Positions 8,887 through 16,713 of a DNA stretch of 49,218 nucleotides are shown here, piece after piece. Position numbers and translations under genes: made by a program. Below the pieces are notes generated by a model. It saw only the letters and a program-made list of their open reading frames with translations. It searched no databases and had not been told where the DNA came from. Source of the stretch: Sphingomonas sp. CBMAI 2297 (GTDB lineage: Bacteria > Pseudomonadota > Alphaproteobacteria > Sphingomonadales > Sphingomonadaceae); assembly GCF_029870595.1 (NCBI RefSeq), contig NZ_JAPDIR010000025.1, forward strand, positions 1 to 49,218. Reading direction: 5' to 3'. The stretch's first letter is position 1; each line of letters opens with the position of its first letter.

Positions 8887-9057
8887 TCAGCCCTGCTCCC
8901 GCATCAGCTCCTCGAGCACCTGGATCGCCCCGGCGATGCGCAGCTGCGTCCGCTTCAGCTCGGCGATCTGCGAGTCGAGCGTCTTCAGCCGCTCTTCGCC
9001 CGCGACATGTTCCCGCTTGAGCAGCGCGAGCCGTTCCTCGAGCAGCTTCCAGTCCAT
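8887..9057 (-). CDS. Small coiled-coil protein, unknown function
   Basis: 56 residues. The ATG at 9057 is chosen because GGGGAGAGA precedes it at proper spacing; the longer frame upstream is shadow sequence. Almost the whole protein is a charged heptad helix (MDWKLLEERLALLKREHVAG, then LKTLDSQIAELKRTQLRIAG). Such short coiled coils may be oligomerisation or scaffold proteins. No family is recognised. It is divergent from uvrD with 99 bp between the starts. Confidence 0.65.
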   Translation of the reverse strand: MDWKLLEERLALLKREHVAGEERLKTLDSQIAELKRTQLRIAGAIQVLEELMREQG

Positions 9058-9156
9058 CCGTCTCTCCCCGATCGTCCGGAGGCGACGATCACAGGATCGC
9101 GCACCGCTGGCAATCCACCATTGCCTCGCCTGCCCGCGTTCCCTACCTGTTCGCGG

Positions 9157-11478
9157 ATGACCGTGCCCGTCGAGACCGATGCCAACGCCCCCTATCTCCA
9201 GGGCCTGAACCCGCCCCAGCGCGAGGCGGTGCTGACGGCCGAGGGGCCGGTGCTCGTCCTGGCCGGCGCGGGCACGGGCAAGACCGCGGCGCTCACCGCC
9301 CGCCTCGCCCATCTACTGTGGACGCGCCGCGCCTATCCCAGCGAGATCCTGGCGGTGACCTTCACCAACAAGGCGGCGCGCGAGATGAAGGAGCGCGTCG
9401 GCCGGCTGGTCGGCGCCGCGGTGGAGGGCATGCCCTGGCTCGGCACCTTCCACGCAATCGGCGCCAAGATGCTGCGCCGCCATGCCGAGCTGGTCGGCCT
9501 GCAATCCAACTTCACCATCCTCGACACCGACGACCAGCTCCGCCTGATCAAGCAGCTGATCCTGGCGGCGGACCTCGACGAGAAGCGCTGGCCCGCGCGC
9601 CAGCTCGCCGGGCTGATCGACGAATGGAAGAACAAGGGCCTGACTCCCGCCGAGATCGGCGCGGGCGAGTCCGAGCGCTATGCGAACGGCCGCGGCGCCG
9701 CGCTCTACCACCTCTACCAGGAGCGGCTGAAGGCGCTGAACGCCTGCGACTTCGGCGACCTGCTCCTTCACATGCTGGTGATCCTCAAGACCCACCGCGA
9801 CGTGCTGGAGAGCTATCAGCAGCGCTTCCGCTATATCCTGGTCGACGAGTATCAGGATACCAACGCCGTCCAGTATCTCTGGCTCCGCCTGCTCGCCCAG
9901 GAGCGCAAGAACATCTGCTGCGTCGGCGACGACGACCAGTCGATCTACAGCTGGCGCGGCGCGCTGGTGGAGAACATCCTGAAGTTCGAGAAGGACTTCC
10001 CCGGCGCCAAGGTGATCCGGCTCGAGCAGAATTACCGCTCGACGCCGCACATCCTCGCCGCAGCCTCGGGCGTGATCGCCAACAATAGCGGCCGCCTCGG
10101 CAAGACGCTGTGGACCGACAAGGCCGAGGGCGAGAAGGTCAAGGTGCTCGGCGTGTGGGACGGGCCCGAGGAGGCGCGCCGCGTCGGCGAGGAGATCGAG
10201 GGCGCCCAGCGCGGCGGCATGAGCCTGGACGACATGGCGATCCTGGTCCGCGCCCAGCACCAGACGCGCGAGTTCGAGGACCGGTTCATCGCGATCGGCC
10301 TGCCCTATCGCATCATCGGCGGCTTCCGCTTCTACGAGCGCCAGGAGATCCGCGACGCGCTCGCCTATCTCCGCGTCGTGGCGCAGCCGGCGGACGACCT
10401 CGCCTTCGAGCGCATCGTCAACGTTCCCAAGCGCGGCCTGGGCGACAAGGCGCTGGCGAAGGTCCACCAATATGCGCGGGCGGAGGGCATCCCGCTCACC
10501 GTGGCGGCGGCGCGCATCCTCGACACCGACGAGCTGACGCCCCAGGCCCGCCGCGCGCTGGGCAACCTGGTCGGCGACATGGCGCGCTGGCGCGGCATGG
10601 GCAACGACCTCCAGCACCCGGACCTTGCCCGCATCATCCTCGACGAGAGCGGCTATACCGCGATGTGGCAGGCCGACCGCACCGCCGAGGCTGCGGGGCG
10701 GCTCGAGAACCTCAACGAGCTCGTCCGCGCGATGGAGGAATATGAGACGCTCGGCGCGTTCCTCGAGCATGTCAGCCTCGTCATGGACAATGAGGGGCAG
10801 CGCGACGAGCCCAAGGTGACGATCATGACGATCCATGCCGCCAAGGGGCTGGAGTTCGACACGGTGTTCCTGGCGGGCTGGGAGGAAGGCATATTTCCCT
10901 CGCAGCGGGCGCTGGACGAGGGCGGGCTGGCCTCGCTCGAGGAGGAGCGCCGCCTGGCCTATGTCGCGATCACCCGCGCCCGGCGCCGCGCGACCATCCT
11001 CCACGCCGCCAATCGCCGCATCTATGGCCAGTGGAACTCGAGCATCCCGAGCCGCTTCGTCGCCGAGCTGCCCGAGGCGCATGTCGAGAGCGAGAGCACG
11101 ATGACCGGCGGGGCATCGCTATGGCAGGCGAACTGGAGCGAGCGCAGCGATCCCTTCGCCGATGTGTCGCGGGGGACCGGGCGAGGCCCGGGCTGGCAGC
11201 GTGCCGCCGGGGTTTCGGGGGGCGTGGACGTGAAGAATCCGGGCGGCGGCTTCACTTCGCGGACGTTCAGCCGCGAGCCGGCCCGCGTGGTGGAAAGCCG
11301 CGCCTCGGCGGTGAGCTTCGGCGCCAAGCCGCGCGACGACCTGTCGCTGGGGATGCGCGTGTTCCACCAGAAGTTCGGCTATGGCGTGATCGCCGAGATC
11401 GAAGGGAACAAGCTCGAGATCGACTTCGAACAGGCCGGGCGGAAGCGGGTTATGGATTCGTTTGTTACGGTGGGGTGA
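9157..11478 (+). CDS. uvrD: ATP-dependent DNA helicase UvrD/PcrA (SF1A)
   Basis: 773 residues from the ATG at 9157 (MTVPVETDANAPYL). The frame continues upstream but that sequence is low-complexity shadow. Superfamily 1A motifs are in order: GAGTGKT (37-43, Walker A), AVTFTNKAAREMKERV (Ia), ILVDEYQDTN (II), VGDDDQSIYSWRGA (III), LEQNYRS (IV), TIHAAKGLEFDTVFLAGWEEGIFP (V) and RLAYVAITRARR (VI). The C-terminal KFGYGVIAEIEGNKLEIDFE is the Tudor-like domain that contacts RNA polymerase in PcrA/UvrD. It acts in nucleotide excision repair and replication-transcription conflicts. It is followed after 21 bp by an AT-rich orphan gene. Confidence 0.96.
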   Translation: MTVPVETDANAPYLQGLNPPQREAVLTAEGPVLVLAGAGTGKTAALTARLAHLLWTRRAYPSEILAVTFTNKAAREMKERVGRLVGAAVEGMPWLGTFHAIGAKMLRRHAELVGLQSNFTILDTDDQLRLIKQLILAADLDEKRWPARQLAGLIDEWKNKGLTPAEIGAGESERYANGRGAALYHLYQERLKALNACDFGDLLLHMLVILKTHRDVLESYQQRFRYILVDEYQDTNAVQYLWLRLLAQERKNICCVGDDDQSIYSWRGALVENILKFEKDFPGAKVIRLEQNYRSTPHILAAASGVIANNSGRLGKTLWTDKAEGEKVKVLGVWDGPEEARRVGEEIEGAQRGGMSLDDMAILVRAQHQTREFEDRFIAIGLPYRIIGGFRFYERQEIRDALAYLRVVAQPADDLAFERIVNVPKRGLGDKALAKVHQYARAEGIPLTVAAARILDTDELTPQARRALGNLVGDMARWRGMGNDLQHPDLARIILDESGYTAMWQADRTAEAAGRLENLNELVRAMEEYETLGAFLEHVSLVMDNEGQRDEPKVTIMTIHAAKGLEFDTVFLAGWEEGIFPSQRALDEGGLASLEEERRLAYVAITRARRRATILHAANRRIYGQWNSSIPSRFVAELPEAHVESESTMTGGASLWQANWSERSDPFADVSRGTGRGPGWQRAAGVSGGVDVKNPGGGFTSRTFSREPARVVESRASAVSFGAKPRDDLSLGMRVFHQKFGYGVIAEIEGNKLEIDFEQAGRKRVMDSFVTVG

Positions 11479-11499
11479 GAAATATCGGGGGGAGGGCGA

Positions 11500-12540
11500 A
11501 TGGAGAATACGAATCAGCGCTGGGTCGGCTATCTCAGAGGATCTCGTACGGCCACTTTGTTTCTTAGTTCGAGCGGTGGTGATCAGGCCATTCTCGCGTT
11601 GGGATTCACAGGCGGCGGAGACTTAAGGCTGATTTTATCAAAAGAGACTGAGTCTTCTAACGTTTTACTATCCCTAGAAGATACCAAAGCTCCTTTTGGC
11701 ACCGCTATCGTCGAGCAGGAAACTGAAGACCAGATCAAAGGCGTCTGGCGATTTTTGTCCGGAGCCGAAGGGATCTTCGAACTAAATCGCGAGAAAAGCG
11801 ATGTTTCAAATGCTCCACCAGCAACCGCTCTGGATCGACTCCGGAACCGTGAAATACCGCTTGGAGCGATAACGCTCTACCGAGCAGATTTGGACCGGCT
11901 CATTGCCGAGCTCGAGACACTTGTTCCAGCTCCAAATATAACGACAATACGAGCCGTTGAGAACGAGCAGATTGCCATCGAGCAAGCCGCGCAATTTTTG
12001 GCACGAAGGGACTACGTAGATGTAGTTCGCTCAATGACCATATCTACCGCCGAGGTAACTTCGGCCCCACTAAAGAAAATTGCAAATGTGATACTCAATG
12101 ACGACGGATCGAGTCTTATTTCGGTTAGCTCCACTGATGAGCTTTGGACCGAAGCAGCGGCTCTCAGACTTAATAAGTACGTCAATCAGTTTTCTAGCAG
12201 ATTTACCGGAATTCTGAGAAAGCATGGCCTTAATGTAAATTCATTCATATTAATTGCCATAATTATATGGATGCCCGATAGACCACTTATTGAAAGAATT
12301 ATCGTTTTTGCGATTGGAATGGTGATTATTTTTGGAATCGCCAAGTCACATAGCTTGCTTCCATATAATAGAGTTTATCTAGACCCTGAACGACAGAAGA
12401 AGCCATTCTCCAAGGAGATTCCTGGAGCAACCATGGCTGCATTTGCTGGCATCGTGACTGCCGGTTTGTCTGCTGCTCCGCAACTCTTTCAGGTTGCTCG
12501 GCGCGCCATAGAGAGCATTATGGCTTGGTTGGGTTCGTGA
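11500..12540 (+). CDS. AT-rich orphan membrane protein, unknown function
   Basis: 346 residues, ATG preceded by GGAGGG at ideal spacing. Base composition is clearly lower in GC than every neighbour and uses codons rare elsewhere in the window (TTA, ATA, AGA), a sign of transfer. The N-terminal about 95 residues are predicted beta-rich (WVGYLRGSRTATLFLSSSGG). A middle alpha-rich domain follows (about 116-240). Hydrophobic segments are at about 247-258 and 265-283, with a weaker one at about 312-335 near the C-terminus. No signal peptide. A soluble sensor or binding part tethered to a membrane part is one reading. No known family is recognised. It sits between uvrD and a toxin-antitoxin pair. 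Confidence 0.8.
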   Translation: MENTNQRWVGYLRGSRTATLFLSSSGGDQAILALGFTGGGDLRLILSKETESSNVLLSLEDTKAPFGTAIVEQETEDQIKGVWRFLSGAEGIFELNREKSDVSNAPPATALDRLRNREIPLGAITLYRADLDRLIAELETLVPAPNITTIRAVENEQIAIEQAAQFLARRDYVDVVRSMTISTAEVTSAPLKKIANVILNDDGSSLISVSSTDELWTEAAALRLNKYVNQFSSRFTGILRKHGLNVNSFILIAIIIWMPDRPLIERIIVFAIGMVIIFGIAKSHSLLPYNRVYLDPERQKKPFSKEIPGATMAAFAGIVTAGLSAAPQLFQVARRAIESIMAWLGS

Positions 12541-12550
12541 TCCAACCTGC

Positions 12551-12579
12551 TTCCAAGCGAGCGCTACCACTGATATAGT
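12551..12579 (+). promoter_or_regulatory. Candidate sigma-70 promoter of the toxin-antitoxin pair
   Basis: TTCCAA (12551-12556), a 17-bp spacer and TATAGT (12574-12579) form a reasonable -35/-10 pair about 30 bp before the antitoxin ATG. An ATAGTC...CTAGTC partial direct repeat overlaps and follows the -10, a plausible place for autoregulation by the antitoxin. AGGAG at 12593-12597 can serve as the ribosome binding site. Confidence 0.4.
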
Positions 12580-12608
12580 CACCAACCTAGTCAGGAGCCC
12601 TTGCCGCC

Positions 12609-12848
12609 ATGGAACGCATTAACCTAGCCGACGCCAAGGCGCGCCTCAGCGAGATCGTGGATCGGGTCGAGGCAGGCGAGAGCATCGAGATCGTCCGGCG
12701 CGGCAAGCCCGCTGCGCGGCTCGTGCCGCCCCTGCCGGAGAAGAAGCCCGTCGATGTAGCGGCGCTGCGTCTGGCCGCCAGCAAGACCCCCTATCAGCAT
12801 GAGAGTGGCGCCGAGGTGATCCGCAAGATGCGCGACAGCGGGTATTGA
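12609..12848 (+). CDS. Type II antitoxin, Phd/YefM (VapB-like) family
   Basis: 79 residues. The N-terminal half (ERINLADAKARLSEIVDRVE, then GESIEIVRRGKPAARLVP) is the Phd/YefM DNA-binding domain: it dimerises, binds the operon promoter and leaves a C-terminal tail to neutralise the toxin. The C-terminal half (residues about 45-79) is Lys/Ala-rich and would wrap the PIN toxin. The stop overlaps the toxin ATG by one base (TGATG), the usual translational coupling that keeps antitoxin in excess. Confidence 0.9.
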   Translation: MERINLADAKARLSEIVDRVEAGESIEIVRRGKPAARLVPPLPEKKPVDVAALRLAASKTPYQHESGAEVIRKMRDSGY

Positions 12849-13270
12849 TGTTCTACCTCGACGCTTCCGCCGCCGTCGCCGCGATAGCGCAAGAAGTGCA
12901 TAGCGAGGCGATGTGGCAATGGCTCGACGAGCATGCCGTCGATCCGATCCTGTGCAGCGGCTGGACCGGTACCGAAGTCGCCAGCGCGCTTTCAATCAAG
13001 GTACGCACCGGCGCCTATTCGATGGAAGACCGCGTCGTCGCCTGGAACAACTGGCGCCGACTTCGGGATGCCAGCCTCGCCGATATCGCCATCATTCCCG
13101 AACATTTCGAAACCGCCACGCGCTTTCTCGATCGGCCCGATCTGGGCCTGCGCGCCGGAGATGCGCTCCATATAGCCATTGCCGAAAGCGGTGGCCTGCG
13201 CCTCGTCACCTTCGACACCCAGATGGCCGACGCCGCGCTCCAGCTCGGCGTGCCGGTCGAGGCGCTCTGA
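12848..13270 (+). CDS. vapC: Type II toxin, PIN-domain ribonuclease (VapC-like)
   Basis: 140 residues from the ATG at 12848 (a TTG one codon earlier is possible). The PIN-domain acidic residues are visible: FYLDASA (D4 or so), the middle GTEVASAL glutamate, GLRAGDALHIAIA aspartate, and VTFDTQMADAA aspartate near the C-terminus. Together they form a Mg2+-dependent RNase site. VapC toxins cleave tRNA or rRNA when the antitoxin is degraded. It directly follows its antitoxin. The family assignment is firm; the RNA target is unknown. Confidence 0.9.
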   Translation: MFYLDASAAVAAIAQEVHSEAMWQWLDEHAVDPILCSGWTGTEVASALSIKVRTGAYSMEDRVVAWNNWRRLRDASLADIAIIPEHFETATRFLDRPDLGLRAGDALHIAIAESGGLRLVTFDTQMADAALQLGVPVEAL

Positions 13271-13311
13271 GCCCCTTCCAATGTAGGATTTCACCTGATC
13301 TACCCTGGTGG

Positions 13312-13752
13312 ATGCCCATATTCCCCATCCCCGATCCGCCCGAAGCCGAGGAGCCCGGCGCCCTGGCCTTTACGCCCGTTCCCTTCGAACGGCGCCGCGC
13401 CGATGGATGGACCGAGCGCCGCCAGCGCGATTTCGTCACTGCGCTCGCGGCAATGGGCTCCGTGCTCCACGCCGCCCGAGCCGTCGGAATGACCAAGCGC
13501 TCGGCCTATCAACTCCGCGATCGCCCCGGCGCGGAGAGCTTCGCTGCCGCCTGGGATCTCGCGCTCGCGATCGGCTATGCCGACGTCTTCGATAAAGCGC
13601 TGGAGCGCGCCACCGGTGGCATCACCACGCCACGCTACTATAAGGGCAAGCAGGTCGGCACGCATCATCGCCTCGATTTTCGCCTGGCCATGGCCGCGCT
13701 CAACGGCGGGCCGCCCTCCTCCGCGCCACCGCGCAAGAAAATTGCGGATTGA
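13312..13752 (+). CDS. Helix-turn-helix protein of the sphingomonad accessory type
   Basis: 146 residues from the ATG at 13312. Residues about 30-60 (WTERRQRDFVTALAAMGSVL followed by HAARAVGMTKRSAYQLRDRP) look like a helix-turn-helix of the kind seen in terminase-small-subunit-like or transposase-like DNA-binding proteins. The C-terminal half (ATGGITTPRYYKGKQVGTHH) is conserved-looking but without recognised function. No membrane segment or signal. It lies just downstream of the toxin gene. No terminase large subunit or other phage gene is nearby, so a phage role is not supported. Confidence 0.6.
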   Translation: MPIFPIPDPPEAEEPGALAFTPVPFERRRADGWTERRQRDFVTALAAMGSVLHAARAVGMTKRSAYQLRDRPGAESFAAAWDLALAIGYADVFDKALERATGGITTPRYYKGKQVGTHHRLDFRLAMAALNGGPPSSAPPRKKIAD

Positions 13753-13885
13753 AGCGCGTTTCCCGGAAAATAGGGAAAATAGCGCGGCCAAGCGCACGTC
13801 CAGGCCCTCCGTGTATTACACGCACATAACACCCTTGACACCCGCCACGCTACATCTGTAGCCCTTGCCGCGAAGGGATGATCAC

Positions 13886-15367
13886 ATGCAGCACTCGAAC
13901 CAGCCCGCCGATCTCAACCGCCGCCGGCTCCTCGCGCTGGTGCCGGCCGCCACGGGCGTGGCGCTGCTCCCCGGCATCGCCCGCGCCGCCGCGGCCGATC
14001 CGGTCCAGGCGCTGGTCGACGATTTCGTGCGGAGCGGCAAGGCGCCCGGCGTCTCGGTCGCGGTGATCCGCGACGGCAGCACCCGCTTCTACAATGCCGG
14101 CGTGCTCTCGCGCGCCACCAACGCCCCCGTCACCGAGCATTCCGTCCATGAGATCGGCTCGATCTCCAAGACCTTCACCAGCCTGCTCCTCGCCCATGCG
14201 ATCGGCGAGGGCCGCGCGCGGATCGACGACGATGTCCGCAAGCACCTGCCGCCGGGCTATGACAATCTCGTCCGCGACGGCCGCCCGATCCGCATCGCCG
14301 ACCTCGTCACCACCACTTCGGCGCTGCAGGACAATCTGCCCGACTGGAGCGGCTTCCTCAGCAAGGTGCCGCCCGAACAACTCTTCGCCGAAGTGTCGAA
14401 GCTGCTCAGGGGCTATGACCCGGCGCGCTTCCTTCCCGATCTCAAGACGGTGACGCTGCTCGACGTGCCCGGCCGCGTGCCGCGCCACAGCAACACCGCC
14501 TCCCAGCTCCAGGGCGTGCTGGCCGAGCGCCTCTACGGCCAGCCCTATGACGCGCTGCTCGCCCGCTTCGTCGAGAAGCCGCTGGGCATGCGCGCCGGCG
14601 GCGGCCCCGTCCCGCCCGCCCTGCTCGCCACCGGCTACAACAGCAAGGGTGCCGAAGCACCGCCGCTCGACACGCCGGCGATCCGCGCCGCGGGCGGCCT
14701 GCGCTATTCGGCGGTGGACATGGCGCGCTATGTCGCGGCGCAGATCGCCGCGCGCGACCCCGCCATCGCCCGCACCCACCAGCCGCTGTTCGGCACGCCC
14801 GAGACGAGCGCGATCGGCTTCCACTGGGTGATCGCCAGGACCGCCGACAGCCAGACCTATCTGCACCATTCGGGCGGCACCTTCGGCCAGTCGAGCTATT
14901 GCGACTTCTATCCGGCACGGCGCTACGGCGCGGTCGTCCTCGCCAACAGCGCCAGCGCGCAGAATACCGGCCAGGCGCTCGCCGATGCGATCCACGCGGC
15001 CCTGTTCGGTCCGCCACGCGGCCTGAAGGCGCTCGAGGCGGCGCTGGAGCAAAGCGGCTATGCCGATGTCGCCGGCACGATCGCGGCGACCAGGGCGCGC
15101 TTCCCGGATCTGCACCTGACCGAGGATCGCATGATCGCCTGGGGCTATCGCCTGCTCGCCGCGTCCCCCAAGGCCGCGCGCGGCATCTTCGCCTGGGCCG
15201 CGGCGCAGTTTCCAGACAGCTGGAACGCGCATGACAGCCTGGCCGAGGCGATCGCCGCCACCGGCGACAAGCCCGGCGCCATCGCCGAATATCAGCGCTC
15301 GCTCGTGCTCAACCCGGCCAACGACAATGCGACGCGGATGATCGAGAAGCTGGAGAAGGCGCCCTAG
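13886..15367 (+). CDS. Tat-exported serine hydrolase with atypical H-S-N motif and TPR-like tail
   Basis: 493 residues from the ATG at 13886, preceded by AAGGGA. The N-terminus NRRRLLALVPAATGVALLPG is a twin-arginine signal peptide. The nucleophile motif is SISK (S92-x-x-K95) and the third motif HSG (H328-S-G330), as in class C beta-lactamase-fold hydrolases. The second motif, normally YxN, reads RHSN (H201-S-N203), so the general-base tyrosine is replaced by histidine. The C-terminal about 60 residues (DSLAEAIAATGDKPGAIAEY) resemble a TPR hairpin. A weak promoter candidate (TTGACA at 13835-13840) lies upstream. Substrate unknown. Confidence 0.85.
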   Translation: MQHSNQPADLNRRRLLALVPAATGVALLPGIARAAAADPVQALVDDFVRSGKAPGVSVAVIRDGSTRFYNAGVLSRATNAPVTEHSVHEIGSISKTFTSLLLAHAIGEGRARIDDDVRKHLPPGYDNLVRDGRPIRIADLVTTTSALQDNLPDWSGFLSKVPPEQLFAEVSKLLRGYDPARFLPDLKTVTLLDVPGRVPRHSNTASQLQGVLAERLYGQPYDALLARFVEKPLGMRAGGGPVPPALLATGYNSKGAEAPPLDTPAIRAAGGLRYSAVDMARYVAAQIAARDPAIARTHQPLFGTPETSAIGFHWVIARTADSQTYLHHSGGTFGQSSYCDFYPARRYGAVVLANSASAQNTGQALADAIHAALFGPPRGLKALEAALEQSGYADVAGTIAATRARFPDLHLTEDRMIAWGYRLLAASPKAARGIFAWAAAQFPDSWNAHDSLAEAIAATGDKPGAIAEYQRSLVLNPANDNATRMIEKLEKAP

Positions 15368-15395
15368 AGATGGGACTTCGGCACGCCTTCGCGGC

Positions 15396-15734
15396 TCAGG
15401 CCACCGCCATCAGCGTCTCGCCGCGATATTTCTCAAGGCCAGGATCGAACAGCGCGCTCGGCACGAAGGTCTGCTCCAGCACCGCCACGTCCTTCAGCCC
15501 ATCGAGCTTGAACGTGCCGATCTTCTCCTCGCGCGGCGGCAGACCTTCCTTCGAGACGACGACGGCATCGACATGGAGCGCATCGTGGCGCGTGTAGAGG
15601 ATGTGCGGGGCAAGGATCATCGCGGTGCGGTTATAGGTCGCGGCCAGGCATTTCTGGCGCACGATCCCCTCCAGGACCATCGGCGTGATCGGCGCGGGAG
15701 CGGCAGGCGGATCGACTTCGTGACTCAAGAACAT
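15396..15734 (-). CDS. Conserved small cytoplasmic protein, unknown function
   Basis: 112 residues. The start ATG at 15734 is preceded by TAAGGG. No signal peptide or membrane segment. The sequence (AATYNRTAMILAPHILYTRH, then LHVDAVVVSKEGLPPREEKI and GTFKLDGLKDVAVLEQTF) suggests a compact beta-strand domain. No family is confidently recognised. It is convergent with the preceding serine hydrolase (28 bp apart) and divergent from the glycine-zipper gene. Confidence 0.6.
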   Translation of the reverse strand: MFLSHEVDPPAAPAPITPMVLEGIVRQKCLAATYNRTAMILAPHILYTRHDALHVDAVVVSKEGLPPREEKIGTFKLDGLKDVAVLEQTFVPSALFDPGLEKYRGETLMAVA

Positions 15735-16039
15735 GCGCCCTTATGGCAATTCCTGCTGCGGTGCAGCAAGACCCTGGTTTCGGATATGGCATTCGCATTG
15801 CCAACGGATTGCCGCATCGCCCCTCTCCTCTCCTGCGGACCGCGCGCGGCCTGCCAACCCTCCAGGGGCCGACAAGTTGCATCCCCCGGCACGGCCCGCC
15901 ATGCTCGCGCCGGAACGATCCGCCTCGGTTCCTTGCGGTTCCGCCGCATCGGCACCGTCCGTTCAGCACGGCTTCACGCGCATGTCCGGAACGTTTCAGC
16001 GTCCCTGGTCGTATGGGCCTTCGGGAAGGAGAATACACA
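15735..16039. other. 305-bp divergent intergenic region
   Basis: Lies between the starts of the 112-residue protein gene (minus) and the glycine-zipper gene (plus). No convincing coding frame was seen. It contains a possible general-stress promoter at 15988-16013 pointing at the glycine-zipper gene and a CCGGAACGATCC motif near 15911. No long repeats noticed. Confidence 0.5.
15988..16013 (+). promoter_or_regulatory. Candidate EcfG-type (general stress sigma) promoter
   Basis: GGAAC at 15988-15992, 17-bp spacer, CGTA at 16010-16013. The alphaproteobacterial general stress response consensus is GGAAC-N16/17-CGTT, so the -10 has one mismatch. The predicted transcript start would fall about 20 bp before the glycine-zipper ATG, with the AAGGAG site in the leader. 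The geometry fits, but the motif is short and GC-rich genomes produce chance matches. Confidence 0.35.
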
Positions 16040-16579
16040 ATGAAGCATCTGGTAACCCTCGCCGCGGTCGCTGCGGCCAGCCTGGCGGTCGCCACGCCGG
16101 CCATGGCGCAGCGCGGCCCCGTCTACGGGCAGGACGAGGAGGCCCGTTTCGACGCCGCGCAGCAGCGCTTCGATCGGGAATATGGTCAGTTCCAGCAGGC
16201 GCTCGAGCGCTACCGCGCCTACAAGTCCCGCCCGATCGCGCCGCCGCCTCCCCCGCCCCCGCCGCGCGGCGGCTATTCGGGCTATGACCCGCGCGACGAG
16301 GAATATTATGATGCTTCCCGCGACTATCGCGCGCCGCCCCCGGGCTATCAGGAGCGCGTGCTGACCCAGGACGACCGCATCTATCGCGGCCAGGACGGCA
16401 AATATTATTGCAAGCGCTCCGACGGCACGACCGGCCTGATCGTCGGCGCGGCGGCGGGCGGCCTGTTCGGCAACGTCATTGCCGGCGGGCGCTCCAAGAC
16501 GGTGGGCACGCTGCTCGGCGCGATCGCCGGCGGCGCGCTCGGCAGCTCGGTGGACCGCGACCAGGTCCGCTGCCGCTGA
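16040..16579 (+). CDS. Exported glycine-zipper 2TM domain protein
   Basis: 179 residues, ATG preceded by GGAAGGAG. Signal peptide MKHLVTLAAVAAASLAVATP with cleavage after AMA. Next comes a Gln/Arg/Tyr-rich helix, a polyproline stretch (about residues 70-77) and a Tyr/Asp-rich linker. The C-terminal glycine zipper (about 135-172, LIVGAAAGGLFGNVIAGG, then LLGAIAGGALGSS) packs membrane helices tightly, as in the RcnB/SlyB/OsmB-like envelope proteins. The role is probably envelope structure or stress. A 12-bp-stem hairpin follows the stop. Confidence 0.8.
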   Translation: MKHLVTLAAVAAASLAVATPAMAQRGPVYGQDEEARFDAAQQRFDREYGQFQQALERYRAYKSRPIAPPPPPPPPRGGYSGYDPRDEEYYDASRDYRAPPPGYQERVLTQDDRIYRGQDGKYYCKRSDGTTGLIVGAAAGGLFGNVIAGGRSKTVGTLLGAIAGGALGSSVDRDQVRCR

Positions 16580-16586
16580 CCCGAGC

Positions 16587-16622
16587 GGAGGGGCCCCGTC
16601 GCCACGGCGGCGGGGCCCCTCC
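16587..16622 (+). terminator. Strong GC hairpin after the glycine-zipper gene
   Basis: A perfect 12-bp inverted repeat (16587-16598 with 16611-16622, GGAGGGGCCCCG and its complement) starts 8 bp after the stop codon. No U-tract follows, so it may act as a processing or Rho-assisted end and not as a classical intrinsic terminator. Confidence 0.55.
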
Positions 16623-16713
16623 GTAGCTTCCCCGATGGGGACAGCTCCTGAGCCGCGGCTTCACGCCCATGCAGGCATGATGCGCCGATATGGGGGATAT
16701 GAGGAGTCGCGCC

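Noticed and set aside
8488..9156. N-terminal extension of uvrD to 996 residues
   Set aside because: The added sequence is antisense to two other genes; homologous helicases start near MTVPVETDAN.
13312..13752. HTH protein as phage terminase small subunit
   Set aside because: No other phage genes nearby; only a general HTH resemblance is visible.
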